Below are positions 7,750-15,434 of a stretch of 64,000 nucleotides of DNA, piece after piece. Where the stretch lies: assembly GCF_009497655.1 (NCBI RefSeq), contig NZ_CP023317.1:3005501-3069500 (forward strand). Reading direction: 5' to 3'. Source of the stretch: Priestia megaterium (GTDB lineage: Bacteria > Bacillota > Bacilli > Bacillales > Bacillaceae_H). Under the pieces are notes generated by a model. The model did no database searches and was not told the origin of the DNA. It saw only the letters and a program-made list of their open reading frames with translations. The position numbers were made by a program, and so were the translations under genes. Each line of letters begins with the position of its first letter. Position 1 is the first letter of the stretch.

Positions 7750-8583
7750 ATGCATAGAAATCAGGACCTATATCATTTTTTTAAAGAACATTCTCTTCAA
7801 TTAACTGAAGACTGGTACAATCAGCTCGACGATGAAAACGAGTTCTCCGTGTATTCGAGTAAAAATCCAGTAATTGTGAAAGAACTGAAGCAGCAAAATC
7901 AAGATTATTTTCAGCATTTATTTGACGTATTTATAAAAGATGAGGAATACTTTTTTTCCGATTTCCAGCAGTGGTCGGTCGAACTTGCACGTGATCCAAA
8001 GCATTTAAGTACGCCTCTTCACTTTATCGTTCGAGAATATTTTAATTCACAAAAAATTGTCGTTAATTACTTAAAGAAGTTTATCTCTTTGCACCCAGAA
8101 GAGGTAAGCGTGGATAAGATATTTATGTGGTATGACATTATTGTTAAAGCCTTTGATCTATCTATTTATATCTTTATTCAAGAATATCATAAGAATACGC
8201 AAGAACAGCTGAACGCTCAGAAAGAGTTAATTAATGAATTAAGTTCTCCTGTTATCATGCTTCAAAACAAAGTTGCCCTTCTGCCTCTTGTGGGGGATAT
8301 TGGAACGGTCAAAAGTCAGTTTATTTTAGAAAACACGCTTCAGCAATGCTCGGAAAAAGGCGTTGAACATTTATGTATTGACCTGCTCGGTGTAGCTACG
8401 ATTGACACGATGATGGCACAAGAGATTTTTAATTTGGTAAAAGCTCTTCGTTTAATTGGGGTGGAAACCATTTTATCTGGAATTCGACCGGAAATTTCTC
8501 AAACTGCAATTCGCTTAGGGCTTTCATTTGAACAGGTCAAGACTACTTCTTCTCTTGCACAGGCGCTTAATTCTATTAGTTAA
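7750..8583 (+). CDS. RsbR-family stressosome protein (globin-like N-terminus, STAS C-terminus)
   Basis: This 277-residue protein has a helical N-terminal sensor of the non-haem-globin RsbR type (MHRNQDLYHFFKEHS, residues 1-145) and a C-terminal STAS domain. It keeps LPLVGDIGT and ATIDTMMAQEIF, matching the regions of the two RsbRA phosphothreonines, and ends with LSGIRPEISQTAIRLGL as in B. subtilis RsbR paralogues. ATG 7750 is chosen because TAAGGAG lies just upstream. Inferred role: co-assembly with RsbS/RsbT, whose genes are not in the window, to tune SigB. Confidence 0.9.
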   Translation: MHRNQDLYHFFKEHSLQLTEDWYNQLDDENEFSVYSSKNPVIVKELKQQNQDYFQHLFDVFIKDEEYFFSDFQQWSVELARDPKHLSTPLHFIVREYFNSQKIVVNYLKKFISLHPEEVSVDKIFMWYDIIVKAFDLSIYIFIQEYHKNTQEQLNAQKELINELSSPVIMLQNKVALLPLVGDIGTVKSQFILENTLQQCSEKGVEHLCIDLLGVATIDTMMAQEIFNLVKALRLIGVETILSGIRPEISQTAIRLGLSFEQVKTTSSLAQALNSIS

Positions 8584-8589
8584 ACATAT

Positions 8590-8615
8590 GGCTCTCTATT
8601 ACAGCATAGAGAGCC
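8590..8615. terminator. Weak convergent hairpin after the rsbR paralogue
   Basis: GGCTCTCTA / TAGAGAGCC 9-bp perfect stem with 8-nt loop between convergent genes, but without a clear T-run. Confidence 0.5.
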
Positions 8616-8619
8616 CTAT

Positions 8620-9096
8620 CTATGGCGTTTCAAATTTTACTGGAGTATAGTAGACGCGCCCGATTAACTTTTCACCGTTGTTATCTTTCCAGTCCGCTAC
8701 GAGTATATACCGATCACTGCGAGAGGTAGAATCTACTGTAATAGCAGCTGTTTTTTTTATGTCCTTTTTTTCTACTGTGTTTTCATAAATAGACTGATTG
8801 CGAATTTGTTTGTAATAAAGCGCATTAGGTTTTTTACCATCTATTTCAATGGACACTTGGCCATCTTGAGAGACGGGAATACTATCTTTCATAACAATTT
8901 GTCTAAAATTTTTTCGTTCGCCAAAATCAGCTTCACATTCGGTCCAGCAAAAAAATAAAGGCTTGATGATGGATTCTTTGCCTTCGGCTATTATTTTTAT
9001 AGCGGGTGGATAAGGATCTTCAAGCGTTTCAGCTGTAGGAACCTGACATGCGGCTAATGAAAATAAACTAAATAGGATAATCACCACTTTTTTCAT
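8620..9096 (-). CDS. Predicted lipoprotein, unknown function
   Basis: A 158-residue protein with a lipoprotein signal peptide, MKKVVIILFSLFSLAAC, where Cys17 is the lipidation site. The mature part is basic and acidic without membrane segments and contains three cysteines (Cys17 plus a FFCWTEC pair), so a disulfide is possible outside the membrane. AGGGAGGAC precedes the start. I do not recognise the family. Confidence 0.72.
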   Translation of the reverse strand: MKKVVIILFSLFSLAACQVPTAETLEDPYPPAIKIIAEGKESIIKPLFFCWTECEADFGERKNFRQIVMKDSIPVSQDGQVSIEIDGKKPNALYYKQIRNQSIYENTVEKKDIKKTAAITVDSTSRSDRYILVADWKDNNGEKLIGRVYYTPVKFETP

Positions 9097-9194
9097 ACTA
9101 TGTCCTCCCTTTTTTGTGAACGTGGTGCACGTAAGTGAGTGGGTGCATAGTATAATTTTTCGCCTGCAAGCAAAAGATTCCTTTTATAATCAAC

Positions 9195-9234
9195 AAAAAA
9201 ACAGCTGCCTATTTGTTTAGACAGCTGTTTTTTT
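9195..9234 (-). terminator. Terminator of the 9235-9711 gene
   Basis: AAAAAACAGCTG / CAGCTGTTTTTT stem with a 14-nt loop and long flanking A/T runs. Confidence 0.8.
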
Positions 9235-9711
9235 CTATTTACTTAGCATGCTTATTTCTTTTTTCATATCTTTTTCTACATATTCCATTAAATCAGATAC
9301 GTAGGTTTGAAGCGGTTTTGTTGCGTCTTTATGATCATTCATCGTTAATTCATAAATGCTATCAATATTATCAATCATCAGTTCCATATCATCGATGACG
9401 CCCGTATGCTTATACATCGTTTTCATCGTAGGATCAAGGGAAGCTAATTCATTATATTCATAGTTTATCGTATTTGAAATATCATCGAGTTCATTGATAA
9501 ATTGCTTTTTAGTTTTTTTTTCGGCCATAAGCTGATTATACTCTTTAAAAGCAGTTTGAAGGTTTTTCTGAGAGGCAGTCAATACTTTCAGCTGTTCTCG
9601 TCCTAAATAATAATCATAAATACTAGTAACAGTAAAATATCCCCCAAATGTGAGCGCGATTCCGACAACTAAACCTATCCAAAACGTGCTCGTTTTAAAA
9701 AAATGTTTCAT
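9235..9711 (-). CDS. Membrane-anchored helical protein, unknown function
   Basis: A 158-residue protein with one N-terminal transmembrane helix (about residues 10-30) and a long, mostly alpha-helical, highly charged C-terminal part that should be extracytoplasmic. No cysteines or catalytic motifs are visible. A GGAG ribosome site precedes ATG 9711 and a terminator follows the stop. The neighbours do not suggest a function. Confidence 0.7.
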   Translation of the reverse strand: MKHFFKTSTFWIGLVVGIALTFGGYFTVTSIYDYYLGREQLKVLTASQKNLQTAFKEYNQLMAEKKTKKQFINELDDISNTINYEYNELASLDPTMKTMYKHTGVIDDMELMIDNIDSIYELTMNDHKDATKPLQTYVSDLMEYVEKDMKKEISMLSK

Positions 9712-9853
9712 AATGACTCCTTTTATCTGTGTTCTATGTACAACACTAGCTCATACTGCTGCTTTTTCCTAGGATACACCAAAAACGAAGTGGAAGCTAC
9801 ACTTTTTTAAAATTTTGTCGAATTTTGTCTCTTGTTTCACAAGCTTCAGCACA

Positions 9854-10618
9854 TTATTTTCTATCTCTATTTCTCCATCTGTATACATCAAATTCGTTAA
9901 CCGCTGTAAAACCAAGTTTTTCATAGGCTGGCTTTCCTGAACTTGTAGCATGCAAAATACACGTATCTGCCTGTTTTTTTGCTTCAGTAAGAACTTCCTT
10001 CAAATAGGCGGTAGCCAGGCCTTTTCTCCTCATATGTCTAGCTGTAGTGATACAGTACAAACCCGCTGTACCGTCATAAAAAAAGAGAGACCCAGCTACA
10101 GCTGGCCGGTTATGATAAAGACCCAAATATAAGTGATATTGGTCAGTGTTCTGCATAAGCTCCCTAAACCTTTCAAGAAAGTCAGCTTGATATTCTTTTG
10201 GTTTTTGATAGCCATCTATGTATACCGTAATCCATTCTTTCAATTCAGCTTCTGTGTGCACTCGCTTACATTGAAACTCTTCTACTCCTGTGTGTACGTA
10301 TTCTTTTTCTTGAATGTGCTGAATCATTCCGATCCATTTTTCATAAGGAACAAATCCATTTTTATGAAGAACTGGCCCAAGGTTATCATATGAAGATGGA
10401 CCAACAATCCATAGAGGTTCTTCCCCTTCCGAAGAACATATCTCTAACGCAGGCTCAATATGACGGGTTCCTGCATATATACCGCGATTATAAGGAGATG
10501 CAGAAATCCATTTCATTTCTGGTGTATCCACCTTCACAGATTTCTTCGTATGCTGAAAATACATCCAGTGCTGAATCAAGTGTTGTTCTACTATATCGCT
10601 TTGATTTTTTATTTTCAC
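9854..10618 (-). CDS. GNAT-family N-acetyltransferase
   Basis: A 254-residue protein with a C-terminal GNAT fold. The acetyl-CoA loop is ARHMRRKGLATAYLKEVL, followed by a beta strand and LHATSSGKPAYEKLGF, the usual terminal GNAT signature. The N-terminal 110 residues form a second, degenerate domain, as in tandem-GNAT proteins. AAGGAG precedes ATG 10618. The substrate is unknown. Confidence 0.83.
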   Translation of the reverse strand: MKIKNQSDIVEQHLIQHWMYFQHTKKSVKVDTPEMKWISASPYNRGIYAGTRHIEPALEICSSEGEEPLWIVGPSSYDNLGPVLHKNGFVPYEKWIGMIQHIQEKEYVHTGVEEFQCKRVHTEAELKEWITVYIDGYQKPKEYQADFLERFRELMQNTDQYHLYLGLYHNRPAVAGSLFFYDGTAGLYCITTARHMRRKGLATAYLKEVLTEAKKQADTCILHATSSGKPAYEKLGFTAVNEFDVYRWRNRDRK

Positions 10619-10815
10619 TTCATGTCTCCTTTCTCTTCTAAATTATGTTCCTTTTTCTATTATATACTAGTTAGTCTATTTTCTATGACTCTATCCCAGT
10701 TCTTAAGTCCTTTTCCAAGTTTTTTTATTTTTTTTGTTATTCTATGAATAGTTTTATTTTAAGTGGGGTACTAACCTATATAAGCAATACATCATTAAAA
10801 AGGAGGATGATATTT

Positions 10816-11079
10816 ATGTCATTTTTATGGGCACTTATTGTAGGTGGTATTATTGGGTGGCTTGCCGGATTAATTACGGGAAGAGACGTTCCAGGAGGTA
10901 TTATTGGTAACATTATTGCTGGTTTTATAGGTTCTTGGTTAGGTTCAGCTATCTTTGGAAGCTTCGGACCAGTTGTAGGTGGATTTGCTATTATTCCTGC
11001 CATTATCGGATCAATCATTTTAGTATTAATCGTAAGTTTCATTATGAGAAAAATGCGTGGTAGTCATAAACATGCATAA
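10816..11079 (+). CDS. GlsB/YeaQ/YmgE-family stress membrane protein
   Basis: An 87-residue, three-helix membrane protein with the family's glycine-rich pattern: GGIIGWLAG, GRDVPGGIIGNIIAGFIGSW and GFAIIPAIIGS. B. subtilis relatives YwzA and YdaS are general-stress genes under SigB; their biochemical role is unknown. A strong AAAGGAGG site precedes ATG 10816. GGGGTAC, a good SigB-like -10, occurs about 45 bp upstream but without a well-spaced -35. A near-identical paralogue lies at 12632-12901. Confidence 0.9.
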   Translation: MSFLWALIVGGIIGWLAGLITGRDVPGGIIGNIIAGFIGSWLGSAIFGSFGPVVGGFAIIPAIIGSIILVLIVSFIMRKMRGSHKHA

Positions 11080-11091
11080 TAAATTATTATA

Positions 11092-11133
11092 TTAGAAAAA
11101 GAACCTCTGCTGAAAAAGAGGTTCTTTTTCTAA
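11092..11133 (+). terminator. Terminator of first GlsB-like gene
   Basis: Long stem TTAGAAAAAGAACCTCT / AGAGGTTCTTTTTCTAA just past the stop. Confidence 0.9.
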
Positions 11134-11236
11134 TATGAAAAATTCTTAAAATTTACTATTTTTAATTTCATAATATTGAAAAATAAACCTATTAATGTTA
11201 ATTTAACCATAATCACTATAAAAAAGAGGAATTAAC

Positions 11237-11422
11237 ATGCTGCTTTCAACCCATCAAAAAGACAAATCTATGTACCAAATACTAATAGAAGAGATCGAAC
11301 AGACACGAACGTTGATGATTCAAACGGCTGTCCGTGAAGGAATGACAAGTCCTAACACACTTCAAGTTAGTCAATCATTAGATGCTTTATTAAATAAACT
11401 TCAAATTTTCTTCTATCAATAG
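11237..11422 (+). CDS. Spo0E-like aspartyl-phosphate phosphatase
   Basis: A 61-residue helical-hairpin protein with the Spo0E family signature SQSLDALLNKL at the C-terminal helix (canonical SQELD) after IEEIEQTRTLM. Family members dephosphorylate Spo0A~P or other response regulators and delay sporulation. AAAGAGGAATTAAC precedes the ATG. The gene is monocistronic, ends in a shared terminator and sits beside an RsbR paralogue. The target regulator cannot be told from sequence. Confidence 0.85.
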   Translation: MLLSTHQKDKSMYQILIEEIEQTRTLMIQTAVREGMTSPNTLQVSQSLDALLNKLQIFFYQ

Positions 11423-11460
11423 AAGCCCATGATATGGTTACATACTCATGGGCTTTTGTT
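11423..11460. terminator. Bidirectional terminator (Spo0E-like / RsbR paralogue)
   Basis: AAGCCCATGA / TCATGGGCTT perfect 10-bp stem between convergent genes. Confidence 0.85.
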
Positions 11461-11465
11461 TTATA

Positions 11466-12281
11466 TTAGTCCGCTTGATTAACATATTCCACTGCTTGGT
11501 GAAGGCTACTGAAAGTTGTAATATCAGCCAAATCTAACCCTAAGTTCACCATCGTCTGAGCAATTTCAGCACGGATACCGCTTAAAACTACTTGAATTCC
11601 TAATAATTTTAAAGCACCGATTACTTTGAAAATTTGGTCCGCTACCATCGTATCAATAATTGGAACTGCGTATAAATCAATAATCAGCCAATTTAGCTTG
11701 TACTCGCTGCCGTGCTGAAGGGCATTTTCCATTAAAATTTGAGCACGATTTGTATCTAAATCGCCAACAAGAGGAATCACGCCAATTTCTTTCGTAATGC
11801 GTACCACAGGAATTGAAAGTTCATCAATTGCATAGCGAGCCGATTGAATTTTGTTTGCAAAGTCGGTCATATACGATTTACTAACCCAGTGCACAGCCTT
11901 GTCCACTACTAAGTTGAAACGAGAAATAACTTGATAGAAGGCATCAAACGTAAACGTTTCAGCTTTTGCTTCTTCTTTAATAATTTCCCCGATAATATTT
12001 CGGTAATAGCTGATTTCTTCTAATGCTACATCTAACGGAAGCTGAAGAGTAACGAGTAAATTCGCTACTTCTCTTCCCCATTCCTCAAGCACTTCAAAGT
12101 TTTTCGTATCATTTGTTGATACAGAATCAGCGTATATTTTAATTAAATGAACGCGCCACGGTTCTAACTGTTGTTGAATATCTTTGTCTTCATCTTGTTT
12201 TTGTTTTGAGAACTCTTCTTTTTTTTCTAGAATTAAATTCGTAATGTGTTTAAGCTTTTTATCTAATAATAATGACTCCAT
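11466..12281 (-). CDS. RsbR-family stressosome protein (RsbRC/RsbRD-like)
   Basis: This 271-residue protein has an N-terminal helical sensor (residues 1-150) rich in charge and a C-terminal STAS domain. Both phosphothreonine regions are intact: IPLVGDLDTNRA and PIIDTMVADQIF. The end LSGIRAEIAQTMVNLGLDL matches B. subtilis RsbR paralogues. It is the third RsbR-type STAS protein with intact threonines in 8 kb. A minus-strand TATCAT -10 lies shortly upstream. Its signal is unknown. Confidence 0.9.
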   Translation of the reverse strand: MESLLLDKKLKHITNLILEKKEEFSKQKQDEDKDIQQQLEPWRVHLIKIYADSVSTNDTKNFEVLEEWGREVANLLVTLQLPLDVALEEISYYRNIIGEIIKEEAKAETFTFDAFYQVISRFNLVVDKAVHWVSKSYMTDFANKIQSARYAIDELSIPVVRITKEIGVIPLVGDLDTNRAQILMENALQHGSEYKLNWLIIDLYAVPIIDTMVADQIFKVIGALKLLGIQVVLSGIRAEIAQTMVNLGLDLADITTFSSLHQAVEYVNQAD

Positions 12282-12631
12282 ATTGTTCTCCCGTTAAGAA
12301 TTTGTTTACTTAAAATGATATCACAAATACTGTTGAAAAAAGTAAAACTAAGGGAAAAAGCTTTTAAAAATAAACCGGATGTCCTTTTTTGCGAATAGAA
12401 TGAGCTAAATTGAGTCTAAAACGTACATAAGCTGAACTTCTCTCTTTCGTTTTATCGTTACTTTCACAGTGAATTCTCATACATAACATTTCAATTTGAA
12501 GTTAGACTATTTTAGCATATATGATAAATAGATGAAAAAATGCAAAAGGGTTTGCAGCAAGCATGTCGCATGACAAAATGTGTTTTAGGAAAGACTGAAA
12601 AGGAATTCCCTATAAAAAGGAGGTTAGGTAT
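12282..12631. other. Divergent intergenic region between RsbR paralogue and second GlsB-like gene
   Basis: 350 bp holding the promoter of the RsbR gene on the minus strand and a SigB-like promoter for the plus-strand gene at 12582-12607. No gene was seen. Confidence 0.6.
12582..12607 (+). promoter_or_regulatory. Candidate SigB promoter of second GlsB-like gene
   Basis: GTTTTA (12582-12587), a 14-bp spacer and GGAATT (12602-12607). This resembles the SigB consensus, and SigB control is known for related genes in B. subtilis. Confidence 0.4.
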
Positions 12632-12901
12632 ATGTCATTTATTTGGACGCTTATTGTTGGAGGACTTATCGGCTGGCTTGCTGGTGTGTTAACAGGACGA
12701 GATGTTCCAGGTGGAATTATCGGAAACATCATCGCTGGTTTCATTGGAGCATGGTTAGGCTCTCTAATTTTTGGAGATTTCGGTCCAGAGATCGGCGGAT
12801 TCGCAATTGTTCCTGCAATTATTGGTGCTGTTATTTTAGTTTTAATTGTGAGTTTTGTTTTACGCAAAATGCGCGGAAATAATAATCATCGACACGCCTA
12901 A
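12632..12901 (+). CDS. GlsB/YeaQ/YmgE-family stress membrane protein (paralogue)
   Basis: An 89-residue paralogue of the 10816-11079 protein, with the same GGLIGWLAG, GRDVPGGIIGNIIAGFIG and GFAIVPAIIGA blocks and a His-rich tail (NNNHRHA). Divergence is mainly at codon third positions and a few residues, which suggests an older duplication. AAAAGGAGG precedes the ATG and a strong terminator follows. Confidence 0.9.
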   Translation: MSFIWTLIVGGLIGWLAGVLTGRDVPGGIIGNIIAGFIGAWLGSLIFGDFGPEIGGFAIVPAIIGAVILVLIVSFVLRKMRGNNNHRHA

Positions 12902-12904
12902 ATA

Positions 12905-12938
12905 AAAAAGAGAAATCAGCGTCTTGATTTCTCTTTTT
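12905..12938 (+). terminator. Terminator of second GlsB-like gene
   Basis: AAAAAGAGAAATCA / TGATTTCTCTTTTT 14-bp stem, 6-nt loop. Confidence 0.9.
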
Positions 12939-12975
12939 CCCTTACTTCTTATAGCAAAATGTTTTAATAATGGAC

Positions 12976-13141
12976 CTACCTGTAAGTGTAATTCTTTATG
13001 GCTACATTTAATAATTGCTGCTTGTCACCTCTGACATTTAATATTTCTACATCCTCATATCAAGCGCGTTAGTAATGAGTAGCTCTGTCCCTTCGAGATC
13101 CTCAAGCATATCGGTGAAGATAGCTTCAATATGAACAAATT
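12976..13141 (-). pseudogene. Frameshifted gene remnant, unknown family
   Basis: Read on the minus strand, this stretch encodes FVHIEAIFTDMLEDLEGTE and continues LLITNALD. It must then change frame to continue as YEDVEILNVRGDKQQLLNVA, ending at TAG 12978-12976. Both pieces look like normal coding sequence, but neither frame alone is open and no start with a ribosome site is visible. The simplest view is the decayed C-terminal part of a gene. I cannot name the family. Confidence 0.35.
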
Positions 13142-13176
13142 TCAGCTTTCATTGGACATTGTTTTATAGCTGCTTT

Positions 13177-13593
13177 CTATTTCGGTTCTACTAGTTCAAT
13201 AAATGACCTTGCTTGTTTGCCCTTTAACTGTGCGTAGTGTGTATCTGTAGCTAATTCAACGGTTTCGTTGTCTAAGTTGACCCACATCCGATAAGATTGT
13301 ACCTTTATATCCTTTTTGGTTTCTACCGGTTCAAAGTGAAGAATGTAGTTAGGTTTTCGAATCATTTCAGCTTTTTCTTCTCTCCAGGATACATCTTTTA
13401 ACCACTGCTGCACTTTCTGCACTTGATTTTGGTCTTTCATTTTAACCGCATGGCCATATTGATTATCGGCTATGTATTTTTCGATTACGAGCTTTTGTTC
13501 AACAGTACCGCTTGAAGCACTGCTTTGCTGACATCCTGTTATCACCCAACAAATAGCAATGAGAACTACTAATCCAGACCATACTTTTTTCAT
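13177..13593 (-). CDS. Predicted lipoprotein, unknown function
   Basis: A 138-residue protein with a lipoprotein signal (MKKVWSGLVVLIAICWVITGC, Cys21). The mature region is hydrophilic, with a WLKDVSWREEKAEMIRKP stretch. The domain resembles small Bacillus envelope lipoproteins that I cannot name. AAAGGTAGATGTAA precedes the start. It stands alone, with the gene remnant downstream. Confidence 0.72.
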   Translation of the reverse strand: MKKVWSGLVVLIAICWVITGCQQSSASSGTVEQKLVIEKYIADNQYGHAVKMKDQNQVQKVQQWLKDVSWREEKAEMIRKPNYILHFEPVETKKDIKVQSYRMWVNLDNETVELATDTHYAQLKGKQARSFIELVEPK

Positions 13594-13721
13594 TTACATC
13601 TACCTTTCTTTTTGTAATTGAAATGAGATGTTCTTGCTGAATGATGCTACCAGCTGCTCGTTTTTAAATCTCTTTTTGCATTCTCTTTTCTTCCTATAAA
13701 TCCCTGCTTCATTTGCTCAAA

Positions 13722-13753
13722 AAAACTGAATCCCCGAAAGGATCCAGTTTTTC
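13722..13753 (-). terminator. Terminator of the MerR-ClpP-small protein operon
   Basis: AAAACTGAATCC / GGATCCAGTTTT stem with one mismatch, directly after the stop of the 54-residue gene. Confidence 0.75.
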
Positions 13754-13754
13754 G

Positions 13755-13919
13755 TTACGATTCGACATCTTCTATGACATGAACAGCGCGAATAGCGGCG
13801 TTTACTTTTGTATGTTGAACGTATTCTTTTGCTTCGTGTATCGTCATTGCTTCTACTTCTTGGTAATAAATCACGTTTCCCCATTCATATTCTACTGAGT
13901 AACGATTTGACTTTTCCAC
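13755..13919 (-). CDS. 54-residue protein downstream of the ClpP paralogue
   Basis: A GTG start at 13919 with AAGGAGGATACCAT upstream opens a frame reading MEKSNRYSVEYEWGNVIYYQ, then EVEAMTIHEAKEYVQHTKVN, to TAA 13755-13757. It is the last gene of the operon MerR - VWA-like/ClpP - this gene, 12 bp after the ClpP stop, and a terminator follows. The ribosome site and codon usage support a real gene. Function is unknown; an adaptor or substrate role for ClpP would be speculation. Confidence 0.65.
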   Translation of the reverse strand: MEKSNRYSVEYEWGNVIYYQEVEAMTIHEAKEYVQHTKVNAAIRAVHVIEDVES

Positions 13920-13931
13920 ATGGTATCCTCC

Positions 13932-14948
13932 TTATTGATGAACTAAAATTTGATCAATCAAGCCATATTCTTTTGCTTCATCCGCTGTAAAGAATGTATC
14001 TCGATCAGTGTCTTTATTAATCGTTGACAGCGATTGTCCTGTTCGTTCAGACAGAAGTTCATTTAGGTGGTCTTTTAAGCGCAAAATACGCTTCGCTCGA
14101 ATTTCAATTTCAGCTGCTTGTCCTTTTGCTCCTCCTAGCGGCTGATGAATCATCACTTCGCTGTTAGGAAGAGCAAAACGTTTCCCTTTTTGACCGCCCG
14201 CTAGTAAAACTGAACCCATAGATGCTGCTAGCCCTATACACAATGTACTTACATCTGCACGTATAAGCTACATCGTATCAAAAATAGCCATGCCCGCTGT
14301 AATGGACCCTCCCGGTGAATTAATATAAATGCTAATATCTTTTTCTGGGTTTTCTGCATCTAAAAATAAAAGCTGAGCGATAATGCTAGTAGCCACCTCA
14401 TCCGTAACTTCACCTGTGAGCATAATCACTCGGTCGAGCAACAGCCTTGAATAAATGTCATAGGCACGCTCTCCTTTACTTGTTTGTTCTACTACATAGG
14501 GAGTTAAGTTCATGTGACCGCCTCTTTCCACTGAATTAATACGAGCAAATTTTTTTACTTTTGCACTGACTTCTTGATTTAAAAATGAATCCCCTATCAA
14601 ATCTTCATCGGTAAATTTAATCATTAGAGAACGTCTTTCTTGCTGTATATGCAAGTGTTCATCGCGGTAAGTCACCGCAACTGCAATCTCTGCCTGTGGA
14701 TATAAAACGGTCTCTTCCGTGTAGAGCTCTATTAATAAAGGTTCATCGTCAATATGTTTTACTTCGATTTGTCCTTGTGGGTTTTCACAGTACCCATTTA
14801 AGTTTCTTGTTTTGAACAAACCTTGGGGCAGCTGAATATCAATCGTGATGTTTTTAACTTTTATTTGCGATCGTTCAAATGTAATACATAGGTGGTTCAT
14901 TCCTTCTTCTTTTTCCATTACTGATTTTGCCACCGCTAATTTAATCAT
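13932..14948 (-). pseudogene. ClpP-family protease paralogue with N-terminal extra domain, interrupted by in-frame TAG
   Basis: One frame runs from ATG 14948 to the stop before 13932 except for a TAG at 14268-14270. Residues 1-145 are a beta-rich extension resembling the C-terminal beta domain of some VWA proteins ([23 protein letters not shown]). Residues 146-338 are ClpP-like: [33 protein letters not shown], [stop], [29 protein letters not shown]. In ClpP the stop position is normally Gln (CAG), so one C-to-T change explains it. The catalytic Ser, His and Asp all lie after the stop. AAAGGAG precedes ATG 14948; another weak site (AGAGGCGG) precedes ATG 14513, the normal ClpP start. Confidence 0.8.
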
Positions 14949-15363
14949 GCGATGAATGCTCCTTTAAAATCTGAGTAACAGACTCAATTACTTTTTGCCG
15001 TACGTCTGCTGATAACTTCCGATTCATAGCGACAAACACATCTTCATTGACTTGATGCATTTCTTGATTTTGAATTTGTTTGCTTTGGTAAAGAGGGAGC
15101 TGCGCACCTATACTTTTCACTTCTTCCACACTCATTGAACGCAGCGTTTCTTGAATGGAAGCTAGTGACTCCCCTGCTTTTGATAATGTTAAAGCGGCTC
15201 GAAAGTAATGAACATGCTGATCTGTATAGACGCGCTTATTTCCCACTAGCTCCAGCGGAGGAACAATTTCTATTTGCGTGTAATACCGCACCGTACGCAG
15301 GTTCAAGTCCGTACCTTCATTGTTTAATAATTCCGTAATTTGCTTGCCTGTATATGTTTTCAA
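14941..15363 (-). CDS. MerR-family transcriptional regulator
   Basis: A 140-residue protein with an N-terminal winged helix: [20 protein letters not shown] followed by [13 protein letters not shown], the MerR 'RYY' recognition region at about residues 26-31. A dimerisation helix follows, and there is no metal-binding loop. Its stop overlaps the ATG of the VWA-like/ClpP gene by 8 nt, so they form one operon. A dyad ACAGTTAACTGT lies at the promoter, which suggests autoregulation. The signal is unknown. Confidence 0.8.
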   Translation of the reverse strand: MKTYTGKQITELLNNEGTDLNLRTVRYYTQIEIVPPLELVGNKRVYTDQHVHYFRAALTLSKAGESLASIQETLRSMSVEEVKSIGAQLPLYQSKQIQNQEMHQVNEDVFVAMNRKLSADVRQKVIESVTQILKEHSSHD

Positions 15364-15382
15364 ACAATCCCGCCCTTTTCAG

Positions 15383-15417
15383 TTACAGTTAACTGTTACA
15401 CTGTCATTATACTGTAA
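15383..15417 (-). promoter_or_regulatory. Operator dyads at the MerR operon promoter
   Basis: ACAGTTAACTGT (15386-15397) is a perfect 12-bp palindrome, and TTACAGT/ACTGTAA arms frame 15383-15417. The cluster overlaps the -10 and transcription start of the promoter described separately, as expected for autoregulation. Confidence 0.5.
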
Positions 15418-15434
15418 AGATATTTATTTTACAA
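15406..15434 (-). promoter_or_regulatory. Sigma-A promoter of the MerR operon
   Basis: On the minus strand TTGTAA, a 17-bp spacer and a consensus TATAAT (15411-15406). Confidence 0.65.

Noticed and set aside
9769-9951. 60-residue minus-strand frame after the GNAT gene
   Set aside because: It is a shadow in another frame of the GNAT 3' end with no ribosome site.
10133-10747. Plus-strand frames opposite the GNAT gene
   Set aside because: They are antisense to a clear GNAT gene, are Phe-rich as expected of reverse-strand shadows, and lack ribosome sites.
10744-10815. In-frame N-terminal extension of the first GlsB-like protein
   Set aside because: The AAAGGAGG ribosome site lies immediately before the ATG at 10816, and the family begins at that residue.
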